From Acholeplasma laidlawii (lineage in GTDB: Bacteria; Bacillota_I; Bacilli_A; Acholeplasmatales; Acholeplasmataceae), in the NCBI RefSeq assembly GCF_015709225.1, contig NZ_JADNRS010000024.1:1-64000 (forward strand): a stretch of 64,000 nt of DNA. The letters are read 5' to 3'. Below the pieces are notes generated by a model. The model was not told the origin of the DNA. It made no database searches and was given only the letters and a program-made list of their open reading frames with translations. Positions 7,625 to 16,561 of this stretch are shown piece after piece (the stretch's first letter is position 1; each line of letters opens with the position of its first letter). Position numbers and translations under genes: made by a program.

Positions 7625-8368
7625 ATGGAAATCAATCTTACAAGTTATATGACGGTTGAAACATATGAAAACCAAGAAATCAATGATGAGGTACTACGTT
7701 ATCGTGTCTATATACCTAAAGTAAAACGTAGAAAATATAAAGTTTTCATTTACCTACACGGTAGCGGTGAAAGAGGAAATGATAATTTACTTCAAATTCA
7801 ACACCACGCACAACTATTAAACTATATTATAGACCATCCAATATATGGTAAAGAAACGATCATTATTGCGCCTCAAGTACCTGAAGATCAGGCTTGGGTA
7901 CCAGTTGATGATGTGAAACAAGGTACTTACGTCTATGATACAAACCCTGTATCTCCAGTTCAAGCATTATTTAATGACTTTTTAGATAAAGAATTAGAAC
8001 GTCGTTATAAAGTTGATAGCCAGTATGTTTACATCTCTGGTATTTCTATGGGTGGGGCTGGGGCGATCGACTTCGTTACTAGATTCCCTGGTAAATTTGC
8101 TGCCTGTTTATCTATTTGTGGCACCATGGACTTATCTCAAGTAAAACGCTTAAAACGTACCCCATTATGGTTATTCCACTCCTCAGATGATCCTGTGGTT
8201 GATTATACACCATTTAAAACAGGTTACCAAGAACTTACCAATATTGGTGCAGATGTCATGTATACAGAGTTTAATGATACAGGACACGGTGTATGGAGAA
8301 AAGCTTATGAAGAACCTGGTCTAATTGACTGGATTTTCTCTAAAAAGAAAACAATGCCTAGATTTTAA
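7625..8368 (+). CDS. Alpha/beta hydrolase, predicted esterase/peptidase
   Basis: 247 residues with a complete catalytic set: oxyanion segment YLHGSGERGND (about residues 42-52), nucleophile elbow GISMGGAG (about 139-146), acid in SSDDPVVDY (about 182-190) and histidine in GHGVWR (about 219-224). It belongs to the group of small secreted-type esterases and 'predicted peptidases' related to phospholipase/feruloyl esterase, but there is no signal peptide here, so it should be cytoplasmic. Its ATG follows the stop of the dehydratase-like gene without a gap, so the two are translationally coupled. The substrate is unknown. Confidence 0.8.
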   Translation: MEINLTSYMTVETYENQEINDEVLRYRVYIPKVKRRKYKVFIYLHGSGERGNDNLLQIQHHAQLLNYIIDHPIYGKETIIIAPQVPEDQAWVPVDDVKQGTYVYDTNPVSPVQALFNDFLDKELERRYKVDSQYVYISGISMGGAGAIDFVTRFPGKFAACLSICGTMDLSQVKRLKRTPLWLFHSSDDPVVDYTPFKTGYQELTNIGADVMYTEFNDTGHGVWRKAYEEPGLIDWIFSKKKTMPRF

Positions 8369-8371
8369 ACA

Positions 8372-8418
8372 TAAAAGCCTTAAAGATTATACGACATGTA
8401 ATCTTTAAGGCTTTTTTA
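8372..8418. terminator. Bidirectional terminator between convergent genes
   Basis: AAAAGCCTTAAAGATTA pairs with TAATCTTTAAGGCTTTT, with T-rich sequence on both sides. It can end both the esterase transcript and the nadD-recD2 transcript. Confidence 0.88.
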
Positions 8419-8424
8419 TTTAGT

Positions 8425-10674
8425 CTACATAAAGTCCCAAGGACTTATATCTTTTGTTTCATCTAAATCATCTGCTTCACTTAATTGATCAAATAAGTTA
8501 AATGACGCTTCATCATGTGTCAGTCTTTCTTTAAGCATTGTATGTCTTTTTTCAACCAGCTGATTTGATGCATATTGAAGTAATCTTAAATCTCCTAATA
8601 TAAGAAGGTGTGATTTTGCACGTGTAATCGCTGTATATATGAGTTCTTTTTTCAACATATGTAAATAGCTTTTAATAATCGGTAAGAATACAACTTGATA
8701 TTCTGAACCTTGTGACTTGTGAATTGATATGACATAAGCCAAATTTAAGGTATCTAGTTCATTTTGATCATAATTCACTAATAATCCATCAAAGTCTACT
8801 TGTAAAATCTTTTGATTTTTATCGTTTTTTAGTATCTTCTTAACTACACCAATGTCACCATTCATAATCTCTTTATCTTTATCATTTTGAAGTTGAATGA
8901 CTTTATCACCTATATAGTAGGTCTTATCTCCAAACTTCATAAATGGTGGTTGATTATAGTTTGGGTTAAACTTAGCTTGTATTTCTAAGTTCATGGTATC
9001 AATACCTAAATCACCTTTATATTGAGGTATTAAAACTTGTATATCATTAATTAAATCATAGCCCTTTTTCATCGCGCCACCAATTTGATTAATGATAACT
9101 CTTTTAATGTCTTCTCCAGTGCCACTATAAAAGGTCACGTCATTATGGCTTATTAAATCTTCTTGACTTAAATTTTGATTGTTAATAGAGGATGCTAGTT
9201 TTACTATATGAGAATCTTTAGCTTGTCTATGTATCTCATTCAGCCTTATCACTGGTACAACATTAGAGCTAATTAAATCACCTAAAACATAACCTGGACC
9301 AACACTTGGTAGTTGATCTTCGTCACCTACAATAACCACTCTAGTACCATCTATAATACTATTTAATAGTCTTTTCATTAAGTAGATATCTATCATCGAT
9401 GCTTCATCGATGATAATAAGATTTTGAACCAGTGGTTGAACTTTAGTGGACTTAAATGATTGATCAAAATCAAATCCTAAATGTGAGTGAATTGTGCGTG
9501 CAGGAAAATCAAGTAATTCTCTCATACGCTTAGATGCGCGTCCTGTTGGTGCCATGAGTGCAATTTCATTTGTTGCATCTTTTGATTTTAAGTTGATTTT
9601 AAAGTATTTAGCATATAACTCTAAGAATCCATCAATTAAGGTGGTTTTACCAGTACCTGGTCCACCAGTTATAACTGTTAGTGGGTTTTGCATAGCTGTA
9701 ATAATGGCTTGTCTTTGTCTTTCTGTATAATCAATAGATTTTTGAATAGAAATTTGAGATAACATTAATTCTAATAGTTCAGTATCTACATGATCTAGTG
9801 GATATGTCTTTAATTCTTTAATACGTTTAGCAATATCAATTTCATCTTTATAGATTTGTTTTAAGAAATACTTATCATCTTCTAATACTAATTTATTTTC
9901 TTTAATGAGTTCATCAATCGCTGGTTTAAAATCAGCATCCACATCAATGACTCTAGATACTCTACTCATAAGTTCTTCTTCAAATAAGTATAGGTTACCC
10001 TCATTATTGGATGTTGTTATAAGTGCATATACTAAAGCAGCTTTTAAAGTTCTAATATCCGTTTTTAAAATACCGAATTTTTCTGCGATATCTCTAGATT
10101 TTATAAACCCAAATCCATCAATTTCATACATAAGTCTGTAAGGATCTTCTTCTAATTTTTCCAAGGTTTGACTACCATAATTGCTAAATAATTTAGCAGA
10201 TATACGCGTAGTTAGACCTAAATCTAAAAGTTTAACAAAAATTCTCTGTTCAGATTGGTGACTAATTAATTCTTTTTTAAGCCTGTTTCTTTTAATTGGA
10301 TTTAAGATTGGACTTAATACATTTTCATCAGTAATAATTTTATCTATGGCATCTGTACCTAATAGGCTGACTATCTTTTCAGCTGTAACCGGTCCAATGC
10401 CAGAAAAATTATCGCTAGATAAGTACCTTACTAAACCTGATTCTGAAGTGTTGTCTAGTCTTTCGTAACTTTTAACTGTGAGTTGACGCCCAAATTTTGG
10501 GTGTATAGTTTCTTCTCCAGTAAACTCGTATTCTAATTCTTCACTTAATAAAGGAAAATAACCAACAATAGAGATTAACTCTTTATCATTGGTTTCAAGT
10601 TTAGCAATTGTATAGCCATTAGATTCATTTTTAAATACATAGGATTTTATGAATCCTCTTACTTTAATTTCCAT
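8425..10674 (-). CDS. recD2: RecD2-type ATP-dependent 5'-3' DNA helicase
   Basis: A 749-residue superfamily 1B helicase. An N-terminal OB-like region is followed by helix-hairpin-helix segments (about residue 92, SGIGPVTAEKIV), then Walker A GGPGTGKTTL at about 338, Walker B IIDEASMID, VGDEDQLPSVGPG, HKSQGSEY and the C-terminal motif YTAITRAKSHL. This is the RecD2 architecture found in bacteria without RecBCD; the family unwinds DNA 5'-3' in repair. The ATG overlaps the stop of mnmA by one base, so it is the last gene of the nadD-nadE-mnmA-recD2 operon. Confidence 0.93.
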   Translation of the reverse strand: MEIKVRGFIKSYVFKNESNGYTIAKLETNDKELISIVGYFPLLSEELEYEFTGEETIHPKFGRQLTVKSYERLDNTSESGLVRYLSSDNFSGIGPVTAEKIVSLLGTDAIDKIITDENVLSPILNPIKRNRLKKELISHQSEQRIFVKLLDLGLTTRISAKLFSNYGSQTLEKLEEDPYRLMYEIDGFGFIKSRDIAEKFGILKTDIRTLKAALVYALITTSNNEGNLYLFEEELMSRVSRVIDVDADFKPAIDELIKENKLVLEDDKYFLKQIYKDEIDIAKRIKELKTYPLDHVDTELLELMLSQISIQKSIDYTERQRQAIITAMQNPLTVITGGPGTGKTTLIDGFLELYAKYFKINLKSKDATNEIALMAPTGRASKRMRELLDFPARTIHSHLGFDFDQSFKSTKVQPLVQNLIIIDEASMIDIYLMKRLLNSIIDGTRVVIVGDEDQLPSVGPGYVLGDLISSNVVPVIRLNEIHRQAKDSHIVKLASSINNQNLSQEDLISHNDVTFYSGTGEDIKRVIINQIGGAMKKGYDLINDIQVLIPQYKGDLGIDTMNLEIQAKFNPNYNQPPFMKFGDKTYYIGDKVIQLQNDKDKEIMNGDIGVVKKILKNDKNQKILQVDFDGLLVNYDQNELDTLNLAYVISIHKSQGSEYQVVFLPIIKSYLHMLKKELIYTAITRAKSHLLILGDLRLLQYASNQLVEKRHTMLKERLTHDEASFNLFDQLSEADDLDETKDISPWDFM

Positions 10675-11801
10675 TAGCTATATAGTCTTTTTTCCCCTTC
10701 ATTATACACCACTGAGATAAAGCCTGATCCAATACACACTTCATCTTGATAAATCGCACACACTTGACCTGGTGTTACTGCTCGTATTTTTTGAGGATAA
10801 AAAACTTTAAACGTTTCATCATCAATCCATTTAATTTCAACATCTTGGTCTTCTTGACGATATCTAAATTTCGCAGTAAATTTACCATCTCTTTTTGCAC
10901 CACGCCACTTAACCTCAGTAATTAATGCTTCATCTGAATATAAATATGGGTGTTCAAAACCTGGTTCAACATACAGTGTGTTTGTACTTAAGTCTTTACC
11001 TACAACAAACCAAGCATCTGTTGTATCTGTTGTACCACCGATGCCTAAGCCTTTTCTTTGACCGATTGTATAGTTCATTAAACCAAAATGACGCTTAATA
11101 AACGTGCCATCTAAACGTCTCATATCGCCTTCTTTTGCAGGAAGGTAGTTTAATAAGAACTCATTAAAATGACGTTCCCCAATAAAACAAATCCCTGTGG
11201 AGTCTTTTTTATCAGCTGTTGCTAGATCATGCTCCCTAGCAATTCTTCTAACTTCACTCTTTGGTAAATTACCGATTGGGAATAAGACATTTCTTAATTG
11301 TTCTGTTTTAAGTTGACTTAAAAAGTATGTTTGATCTTTATTAGAGTCAACTGCTCTTATCAGTTTTGGTTCATCACCTGAGTGGTCAATTTGTGCATAG
11401 TGACCCATTGCAATATAGTCCGGTTTAAACTTTTCACTATAATCGATAAATGCTTTAAATTTAATTTCATTATTACATAATACGTCAGGATTTGGTGTTC
11501 TATTTTTTTCATATTCATCAATGAAATATGAAAAAACACGATCCCAGTATTCATGAATAAAATCTACTCTATGTAATTTAATACCTAATTTGTTTGCTAC
11601 TTTTAATGCATCTTGGTAATCTTTTTCTTGCTCACATGTTTCATCATATAACGTTGGGTTGCCTCTAAAATCCATATTCGTTGCTGAATCCCAATTACGC
11701 ATGAATACCGCTTCTACATTATAGCCTTGTTGTAACAATATCAAAGCGGCAACTGAAGAGTCAACTCCGCCTGATAGTCCAATTAATACTTTCTTTTTCA
11801 A
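10674..11801 (-). CDS. mnmA: tRNA-specific 2-thiouridylase MnmA
   Basis: MnmA adds sulfur to U34 in the anticodons of Lys, Glu and Gln tRNAs. The PP-loop SGGVDSSVAAL is at the N-terminus; the two catalytic cysteines are in DVLCNNEIKF and GICFIGERHF; the GQRKGLG motif follows. I place the start at a TTG (11799-11801), giving the usual N-terminus MKKKVLIGLSGG about seven bases after the nadE stop. An upstream in-frame ATG at 11846 would add 15 residues not typical of the family and overlap nadE. The start choice is an inference; the product is clear. Confidence 0.93.
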   Translation of the reverse strand: MKKKVLIGLSGGVDSSVAALILLQQGYNVEAVFMRNWDSATNMDFRGNPTLYDETCEQEKDYQDALKVANKLGIKLHRVDFIHEYWDRVFSYFIDEYEKNRTPNPDVLCNNEIKFKAFIDYSEKFKPDYIAMGHYAQIDHSGDEPKLIRAVDSNKDQTYFLSQLKTEQLRNVLFPIGNLPKSEVRRIAREHDLATADKKDSTGICFIGERHFNEFLLNYLPAKEGDMRRLDGTFIKRHFGLMNYTIGQRKGLGIGGTTDTTDAWFVVGKDLSTNTLYVEPGFEHPYLYSDEALITEVKWRGAKRDGKFTAKFRYRQEDQDVEIKWIDDETFKVFYPQKIRAVTPGQVCAIYQDEVCIGSGFISVVYNEGEKRLYS

Positions 11802-11808
11802 AATAACA

Positions 11809-13659
11809 CTACTTTCTATTTGTATCTGAAGGTAAGCGTAAATCACCTCTAGGTGATAAGCTTATCCTTAACACTTTTGGTCCCTCAGGCATCACTTGTC
11901 GTTTAAACTGTGACTGATAAAACCTGTTTAATAATCTTTTTGCATAAAGATTGGATGCCTCCACAGAAAGACCAAATGTGTGTCTAACTAGGAAAGATAA
12001 TTTCTCTTCACTTGCACCATTTTCTAATAAATGATGCAGCATAAAATCATTAATTTCATATGTACCAATGACATCCTCAGTTTTTTGATTTTCCTTTAAT
12101 TCTGGGCTGATTGGTCGATTTAAAATACTTTCTAATATATCTCTAATTTCTTGGTAGTCATGTTCACTGTGCATTTTAACAAGCGCTTGAACAAGTGTTT
12201 TAGGAACACCAGCATTGACGTTATACATACTCATATGATCACCATTAAAGGTCATCCAACCAAGTGCGATTTCGCTTAAGTCACCTGTACCTAAAACAAA
12301 ACCTTGGTGCTTGTTTGCAAGATTCATTAATATGAGTGTACGGATTCTAGCTTGTGCATTTTCATAGGTAATATCTGTATTACCATCATGTTTTAAACTT
12401 TCCAGATGAAGTTTTACCTGATCTTCAATTGGAATTTCAAGCGCGGTAATACCTAGTTTTTCCATGAGTAATATGGCATCAGTCTTAGAACCTTTTGAGG
12501 TCACTTGACTAGGCATAGTTACACCGATGATATCTTTAACATCACCATTTAGTTTTTTTATTGTTTGATGAGCAACTAATAAGGCTAGTGTACTATCTAA
12601 GCCACCTGAGATACCGATAATAATCTTAGGATTTCCTAAATGTTTTACTTTTTGAACTAAACCTTGAACTTGTATTTGATTGGCGATCATTAAACTTTCT
12701 TTATCACCTACTTTAGGTAGGAATGGTGTTTTGTTCAATGGTCTTTCAAACATATAGTCATTTTCTGAAAAAAAATCTACATGCACTTTAGTTGTTGATT
12801 GTGTATATCCATTTTGTTCATCTTTAAAGGTAGAGTCAATTCTTCTTTGATAGCGAATAGCTTCTATGTCCATGTCTACTCTTAAAACTTCTTTAGGGTC
12901 TAATAAATTAGATTCTATGATTAAACTACCTAAACTAGCGGCAATCTTGTGTGGTGTAAATACCACATCCACTGTAGATTCTGAGGATGCAGAGGCAGTG
13001 TATAAATAACCACTTAATTGTCTTCTTGAAGCATCTAATACTGTGTGTTTTCTAATAGACTGTTTACCCATGGTTTCAGGTGATGCAGATAAGTTTAAAA
13101 TCAGATGTGCACCACTTAGACTTAAATGATTTCCTGGTGTCTCAATCGCCCACATATCTTGGCATATTTCAACACCAAATCCAATATCAAGCAAATCATC
13201 TCTAAAGACCATATCGCCAAATGGGACAGTTTGTCCAAGTACTTCTACCGTATCAAGTTCATAATTAAACCCTGATTGGAACCAGCGTTTTTCATTAAAC
13301 TCTTTTGAATTTGGTAGGTGATACTTAGGTATAACACCAAGTATCTTCTTATTTTGAATAACTACTGCGACATTAAACAGTGCATCCACCACTTTTAAAG
13401 GCATACCTAATATGTACACACCTTTATATGTTGTTTCATTCATAATTTTACGCAATGCTTCATTTGTTTTGTTTATGTAGTCTATTTGAAAAAATAAATC
13501 TCCTGATGTGTAACCAGTTAATGATAATTCAGGAAATAAAACTAACCCAGAGGATTCATGATTAAGTATATTTAAAATAGGTTCTACATTGAGTAATGGG
13601 TTACCTAATTTGATTTCTGGACTTGCAAGTGCAACTTTTAATATACCATGTTGTGTCAT
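11809..13659 (-). CDS. nadE: Glutamine-dependent NAD+ synthetase
   Basis: 616 residues with two domains. The nitrilase-type glutaminase half has the triad Glu44 (FPELSLTGY), Lys112 (PKYHLP) and Cys166 (VEICQDMW). The synthetase half has the PP-loop IIGISGGLDSTLALL at about residue 346 and GTGDLSEIALGW. It amidates nicotinate adenine dinucleotide to NAD+ using glutamine. The start overlaps the nadD stop by four bases, so the last two steps of NAD synthesis are coupled. Somewhat shorter than the long eukaryotic-type enzymes, otherwise complete. Confidence 0.94.
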   Translation of the reverse strand: MTQHGILKVALASPEIKLGNPLLNVEPILNILNHESSGLVLFPELSLTGYTSGDLFFQIDYINKTNEALRKIMNETTYKGVYILGMPLKVVDALFNVAVVIQNKKILGVIPKYHLPNSKEFNEKRWFQSGFNYELDTVEVLGQTVPFGDMVFRDDLLDIGFGVEICQDMWAIETPGNHLSLSGAHLILNLSASPETMGKQSIRKHTVLDASRRQLSGYLYTASASSESTVDVVFTPHKIAASLGSLIIESNLLDPKEVLRVDMDIEAIRYQRRIDSTFKDEQNGYTQSTTKVHVDFFSENDYMFERPLNKTPFLPKVGDKESLMIANQIQVQGLVQKVKHLGNPKIIIGISGGLDSTLALLVAHQTIKKLNGDVKDIIGVTMPSQVTSKGSKTDAILLMEKLGITALEIPIEDQVKLHLESLKHDGNTDITYENAQARIRTLILMNLANKHQGFVLGTGDLSEIALGWMTFNGDHMSMYNVNAGVPKTLVQALVKMHSEHDYQEIRDILESILNRPISPELKENQKTEDVIGTYEINDFMLHHLLENGASEEKLSFLVRHTFGLSVEASNLYAKRLLNRFYQSQFKRQVMPEGPKVLRISLSPRGDLRLPSDTNRK

Positions 13660-14222
13660 ACTTTCACCTCTTCATAGAGTTTATTTTCTAAAATATATGT
13701 TTTTACATTTGATTTTAATTTGTCTAAATTTTGATTTAGGTTTTGTCTAATTTCAGAGCTACTTATATCACTTTGAAACATCATCTTTTTATACTTTAAT
13801 CCAAGTTTACTAATTAAATTATCGTCAAAAGAATAGTTATTTCTAGTTATTAATATAAATTTATAGTTTTGAATCAAGCGTTTATAGTCTTTCCATTGAT
13901 CTAATGTCTTTATATGGTCGGCACCTACTACAAAATATAAATCATCATATTGTTTATTAAGTTCATTCAAGGTATGATAAGAACCTAAAAATTCTTTAGT
14001 GTCTTCTAGCCTACTGATTTCGACATAATCTAGATTTTGGGTCATAAGTTCAAGCATCTTGAAACGATGTTCAAAGTCTATTAGATCTGTCTTCCAACTA
14101 AAATAATTGCCTGTTGGGACAATTAAAATTTTTCTAGGTTTGAATTCTTCATATAATTTATGTATAATTGCTTCATGAGCAATGGTTGGTGGGTTAAAGC
14201 TTCCCCCATAGACAAGTACCAT
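13656..14222 (-). CDS. nadD: Nicotinate-nucleotide adenylyltransferase
   Basis: 188 residues of the nucleotidyltransferase fold, making nicotinate adenine dinucleotide from nicotinate mononucleotide and ATP. The ATP-binding signature is YGGSFNPPTIAHE at the N-terminus (the HxGH-type motif appears as TIAHE), and the C-terminal ISSSEIRQNL holds the conserved SSTxIR-like motif. First gene of the operon with nadE; ribosome site AAAGGAT. A promoter with -10 TATAAT and an inverted repeat lie just upstream. No HD phosphohydrolase domain is fused. Confidence 0.93.
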   Translation of the reverse strand: MVLVYGGSFNPPTIAHEAIIHKLYEEFKPRKILIVPTGNYFSWKTDLIDFEHRFKMLELMTQNLDYVEISRLEDTKEFLGSYHTLNELNKQYDDLYFVVGADHIKTLDQWKDYKRLIQNYKFILITRNNYSFDDNLISKLGLKYKKMMFQSDISSSEIRQNLNQNLDKLKSNVKTYILENKLYEEVKV

Positions 14223-14249
14223 ATATAAATCCTTTCGTTTCTACTATGT

Positions 14250-14281
14250 ATTATAACATCAACAGCACTATCTAGAGTGCT
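14250..14281 (-). promoter_or_regulatory. nadD promoter with inverted repeat AGCACT-N6-AGTGCT
   Basis: A TATAAT -10 (14250-14255, minus strand) is preceded by AGCACT-N6-AGTGCT (14264-14281), which occupies the spacer and -35 area. The repeat could be an operator for NAD genes. Its spacing rules out a normal CIRCE element. Confidence 0.4.
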
Positions 14282-14321
14282 ATTTGGTTATGGATTTAGT
14301 TTTTTGTTCACATAATGTGTG

Positions 14322-14347
14322 ATTATTTATATAAATAATGGTATAAT
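14322..14347 (+). promoter_or_regulatory. plsC/fur promoter with 18-bp AT palindrome
   Basis: ATTATTTATATAAATAAT (14322-14339) is a perfect palindrome ending right at an extended -10, TGGTATAAT (14339-14347). A Fur-family gene lies in the transcript, so autoregulation through this site is possible. Confidence 0.5.
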
Positions 14348-14374
14348 TTTTATAATTAAGAAAGATGGTTCACA

Positions 14375-15160
14375 ATGGCGGATAATAACAAAAAAGTAGA
14401 TCACGATTTTCAATTACTTAAAAACGTAAAAAAGGTAAAATTAGCTAAAGATTATAATTTCTTTAATCATAATCCTTTTTTTAAGTTTTTATCGTTTTTT
14501 ACCGTATTCTTGATTAAAATACTTGTCTTTTATGTGTTTGGAGTTATTTTTAGAGGTCTTAGAATTAAGGGTAAAAAGAACTTAAAATATCTTAAAAAGG
14601 AAAGATTCATTCTCGTATCAAATCATGTACATGTACTTGATGCCATATGGATTGGTTCATTAATATTTCCTAGAAAGATTTATGTAACGATGCTTCAATC
14701 TAATTTAGGACTTCCTTTTGTAGGTAAAATATTACGTGTTGCAGGTGGTATTCCAATACCTGAAACTAAGGAACTTATGGTACACTTCTTAGATGAATTA
14801 AAAACTGAACTGTCTAAAAAAACACCAGTACTTGTTATGCCAGAGGCTTCTATTAAGCCATATCATGTGGGTATTAGAAAATTCTTAAGTGGTGCATTTA
14901 GATTTGCAGCAGATGCTGATGCAAAAATATTACCTTTTGTTTATGTCTATAAAAATCCTAATTTTATTCAAAGACTTTATATGAAAAAGCCTAGAATCCA
15001 TCTACATATATTAGAACCTATTGAAGTTATTCATGGTGAAACCAAACAACAAACACTTACACTGACAAAAAATAAAGTCCATCAGATTATGAGTGATTAC
15101 TTTAACAAGCATTCAGATTTAAAGGAGGAAAACTATAATGAAACCGCAGAAATTGATTGA
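14375..15160 (+). CDS. plsC: 1-acyl-sn-glycerol-3-phosphate acyltransferase-like protein
   Basis: 261 residues of the PlsC family, which puts the second acyl chain on lysophosphatidate at the membrane. A hydrophobic segment at about residues 30-55 anchors it. The catalytic HxxxxD motif is NHVHVLDAIW (about 85-94). GGIPIP matches block 2. The third block is unusual: PEASIKPYHVGIRKFLSG replaces the normal EGTRS-type sequence. The next gene, a Fur-family regulator, starts inside its 3' end (23 bases overlap). The window also holds plsY, the first acyltransferase of this pathway, so the assignment fits. Confidence 0.82.
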   Translation: MADNNKKVDHDFQLLKNVKKVKLAKDYNFFNHNPFFKFLSFFTVFLIKILVFYVFGVIFRGLRIKGKKNLKYLKKERFILVSNHVHVLDAIWIGSLIFPRKIYVTMLQSNLGLPFVGKILRVAGGIPIPETKELMVHFLDELKTELSKKTPVLVMPEASIKPYHVGIRKFLSGAFRFAADADAKILPFVYVYKNPNFIQRLYMKKPRIHLHILEPIEVIHGETKQQTLTLTKNKVHQIMSDYFNKHSDLKEENYNETAEID

Positions 15161-15566
15161 ATCCAATAAACGTTTTACGAAGGCTAGAAGAGCTTTACTT
15201 GAAGTCTTAAAAGATCGTCACTTAACATTTAAAGAAATTTATGAAGAATTATCAAAAAAAGGATACACCAACATTTCAACACTTTACAACAACTTACAGT
15301 TTTTCTTAGATAATAACTTAATTATCGAAATCAACTTAGATGGTGTGAAGTACTATGACCTAGGTCTTGACAATCCATTCCATGATCATGACTCACATTT
15401 ACATATGGTCATTAAAGATGAAGATCATTATAATCCTACGATTAAAGAAATTGATTACCCAGAAATCTATGATGCAATTAAATCTCACCCAGTATTTAAA
15501 CACTATGATATTGAATACATTCGAATCTTAGTTTCTGCAAGTCCATCTAAGCATAAACATAAATAA
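15138..15566 (+). CDS. Fur-family transcriptional regulator (cysteine-free)
   Basis: 142 residues. The winged helix includes FTKARRALLEVLKDRHLTFKE and NISTLYNNLQFFLDNNLI (about residues 10-65). The dimer region has a histidine cluster (HDHDSHLH, about 76-83) where Fur proteins bind regulatory metal. The two CxxC pairs that hold structural zinc in most Fur/PerR proteins are missing; the protein has no cysteine. Ribosome site AAAGGAGG lies inside plsC. It may be Fur, PerR or Zur type; the sequence does not decide. A palindrome in the plsC promoter is a candidate target. Confidence 0.82.
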   Translation: MKPQKLIESNKRFTKARRALLEVLKDRHLTFKEIYEELSKKGYTNISTLYNNLQFFLDNNLIIEINLDGVKYYDLGLDNPFHDHDSHLHMVIKDEDHYNPTIKEIDYPEIYDAIKSHPVFKHYDIEYIRILVSASPSKHKHK

Positions 15567-15590
15567 AACCTCGATTTTTCGAGGTTTTTA
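15565..15590. terminator. Bidirectional terminator between the Fur gene and rsmH
   Basis: AAAACCTCG pairs with CGAGGTTTT around a T-rich loop, between two convergent genes. Confidence 0.85.
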
Positions 15591-15591
15591 T

Positions 15592-16491
15592 TTAGCTTTG
15601 CTTTTCAGCAATTCTTAATTTAGCAGATCGACTTCTAGAATTATGTTCTAGTTCTATTTCTGAAGGTAGTATTGGCTTTCTTGTAATAGTTTTTAGTGGT
15701 GGTTTTGGGAATGTTCTAATATCTATGTTTTTAGGATAGTCCATTTGACTGTGAGTTTTATAAAATGATTTTACCATTTTATCTTCCAGTGATTGGAAGG
15801 TAATGATAGATAATCTTCCACCAATATTAAGCAGTTCTAAAGCACTTTTCAAGGCTTTTTCAAGCACTTCTAACTCCTTATTAACTTCGATTCTTAAAGC
15901 TTGGAAAACACGCTTTGCAGAGTGTCCTTTCATACCTTTATTAGCAATATCTGTTATCTCAACCAACTCTAAAGTTGTGTTCAGGGGTCTTCTATCTATA
16001 ATCATACCTGCAATTTTCCAGGCATTTTCTTCATCACCATACGCTCTAAAGATATCTGCTAGTTTTTGTCTTTCATAAGTGTTTACGATTTCTTTGGCGG
16101 TAAGGGTTGCATCCTTATTCATACGCATGTCTAGATCATAATCTTTTAGGTATGAAAACCCTCTAGTTTCATCATCAATTTGAAATGATGATAAGCCAAG
16201 ATCAAAAATGATACCATCTACTTGATGTACGCCCAGTTCATTTAACTTTTCTTTTATAAAAGAAAAATTAGATTGAATAAGTGTTTTATTGTTAAAGTCT
16301 TTTAATCTTTCGGTTGCTTTACCAATTGCATATGTATCTTGATCAAAAGCATATAAGTGCCCTTTATCAAGTTTTTTTAATATCTCTAGGGAGTGTCCAC
16401 CACCGCCTAAAGTAGCATCTACATAAATGCCATTTGGTTTGATGTTTAGACCTTCTATAGATTCATTTAATAATACACTGATATGTTTCAT
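15592..16491 (-). CDS. rsmH: 16S rRNA (cytosine-N4)-methyltransferase RsmH (MraW)
   Basis: 299 residues. SAM-binding YVDATLGGGGHS (about residues 23-34), LGLSSFQ (about 97) and the C-terminal RSRSAKLR typical of the family. It methylates C1402 of 16S rRNA in the P site. In walled bacteria the gene heads the dcw cell-wall/division cluster; here it stands alone with its own promoter (TATAAT on the minus strand at 16515-16520) and none of mur, pbp or ftsL follows, in keeping with a wall-less mollicute. Confidence 0.95.
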   Translation of the reverse strand: MKHISVLLNESIEGLNIKPNGIYVDATLGGGGHSLEILKKLDKGHLYAFDQDTYAIGKATERLKDFNNKTLIQSNFSFIKEKLNELGVHQVDGIIFDLGLSSFQIDDETRGFSYLKDYDLDMRMNKDATLTAKEIVNTYERQKLADIFRAYGDEENAWKIAGMIIDRRPLNTTLELVEITDIANKGMKGHSAKRVFQALRIEVNKELEVLEKALKSALELLNIGGRLSIITFQSLEDKMVKSFYKTHSQMDYPKNIDIRTFPKPPLKTITRKPILPSEIELEHNSRSRSAKLRIAEKQS

Positions 16492-16525
16492 ATAACTTAC
16501 CTCATCTTGTATATATTATATCAAA

Positions 16526-16552
16526 GAAAAAAGCACTTCTCGTGCTTTTTCT
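16526..16552 (-). terminator. Terminator after rpmF
   Basis: AAAAAGCAC pairs with GTGCTTTTT around TTCTC, ahead of a T-rich run on the minus strand. Confidence 0.85.
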
Positions 16553-16561
16553 TAATAAAGG

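Noticed and set aside
14264-14281. Possible CIRCE element before nadD
   Set aside because: The arms AGCACT/AGTGCT fit, but only six bases separate them where a CIRCE element would need eleven between those arms, so HrcA is unlikely to bind.
15592-16491. Remains of a cell-wall (dcw) cluster around rsmH
   Set aside because: No mraZ, ftsL, pbp or mur sequence flanks the gene; rsmH is retained for rRNA methylation in wall-less relatives.
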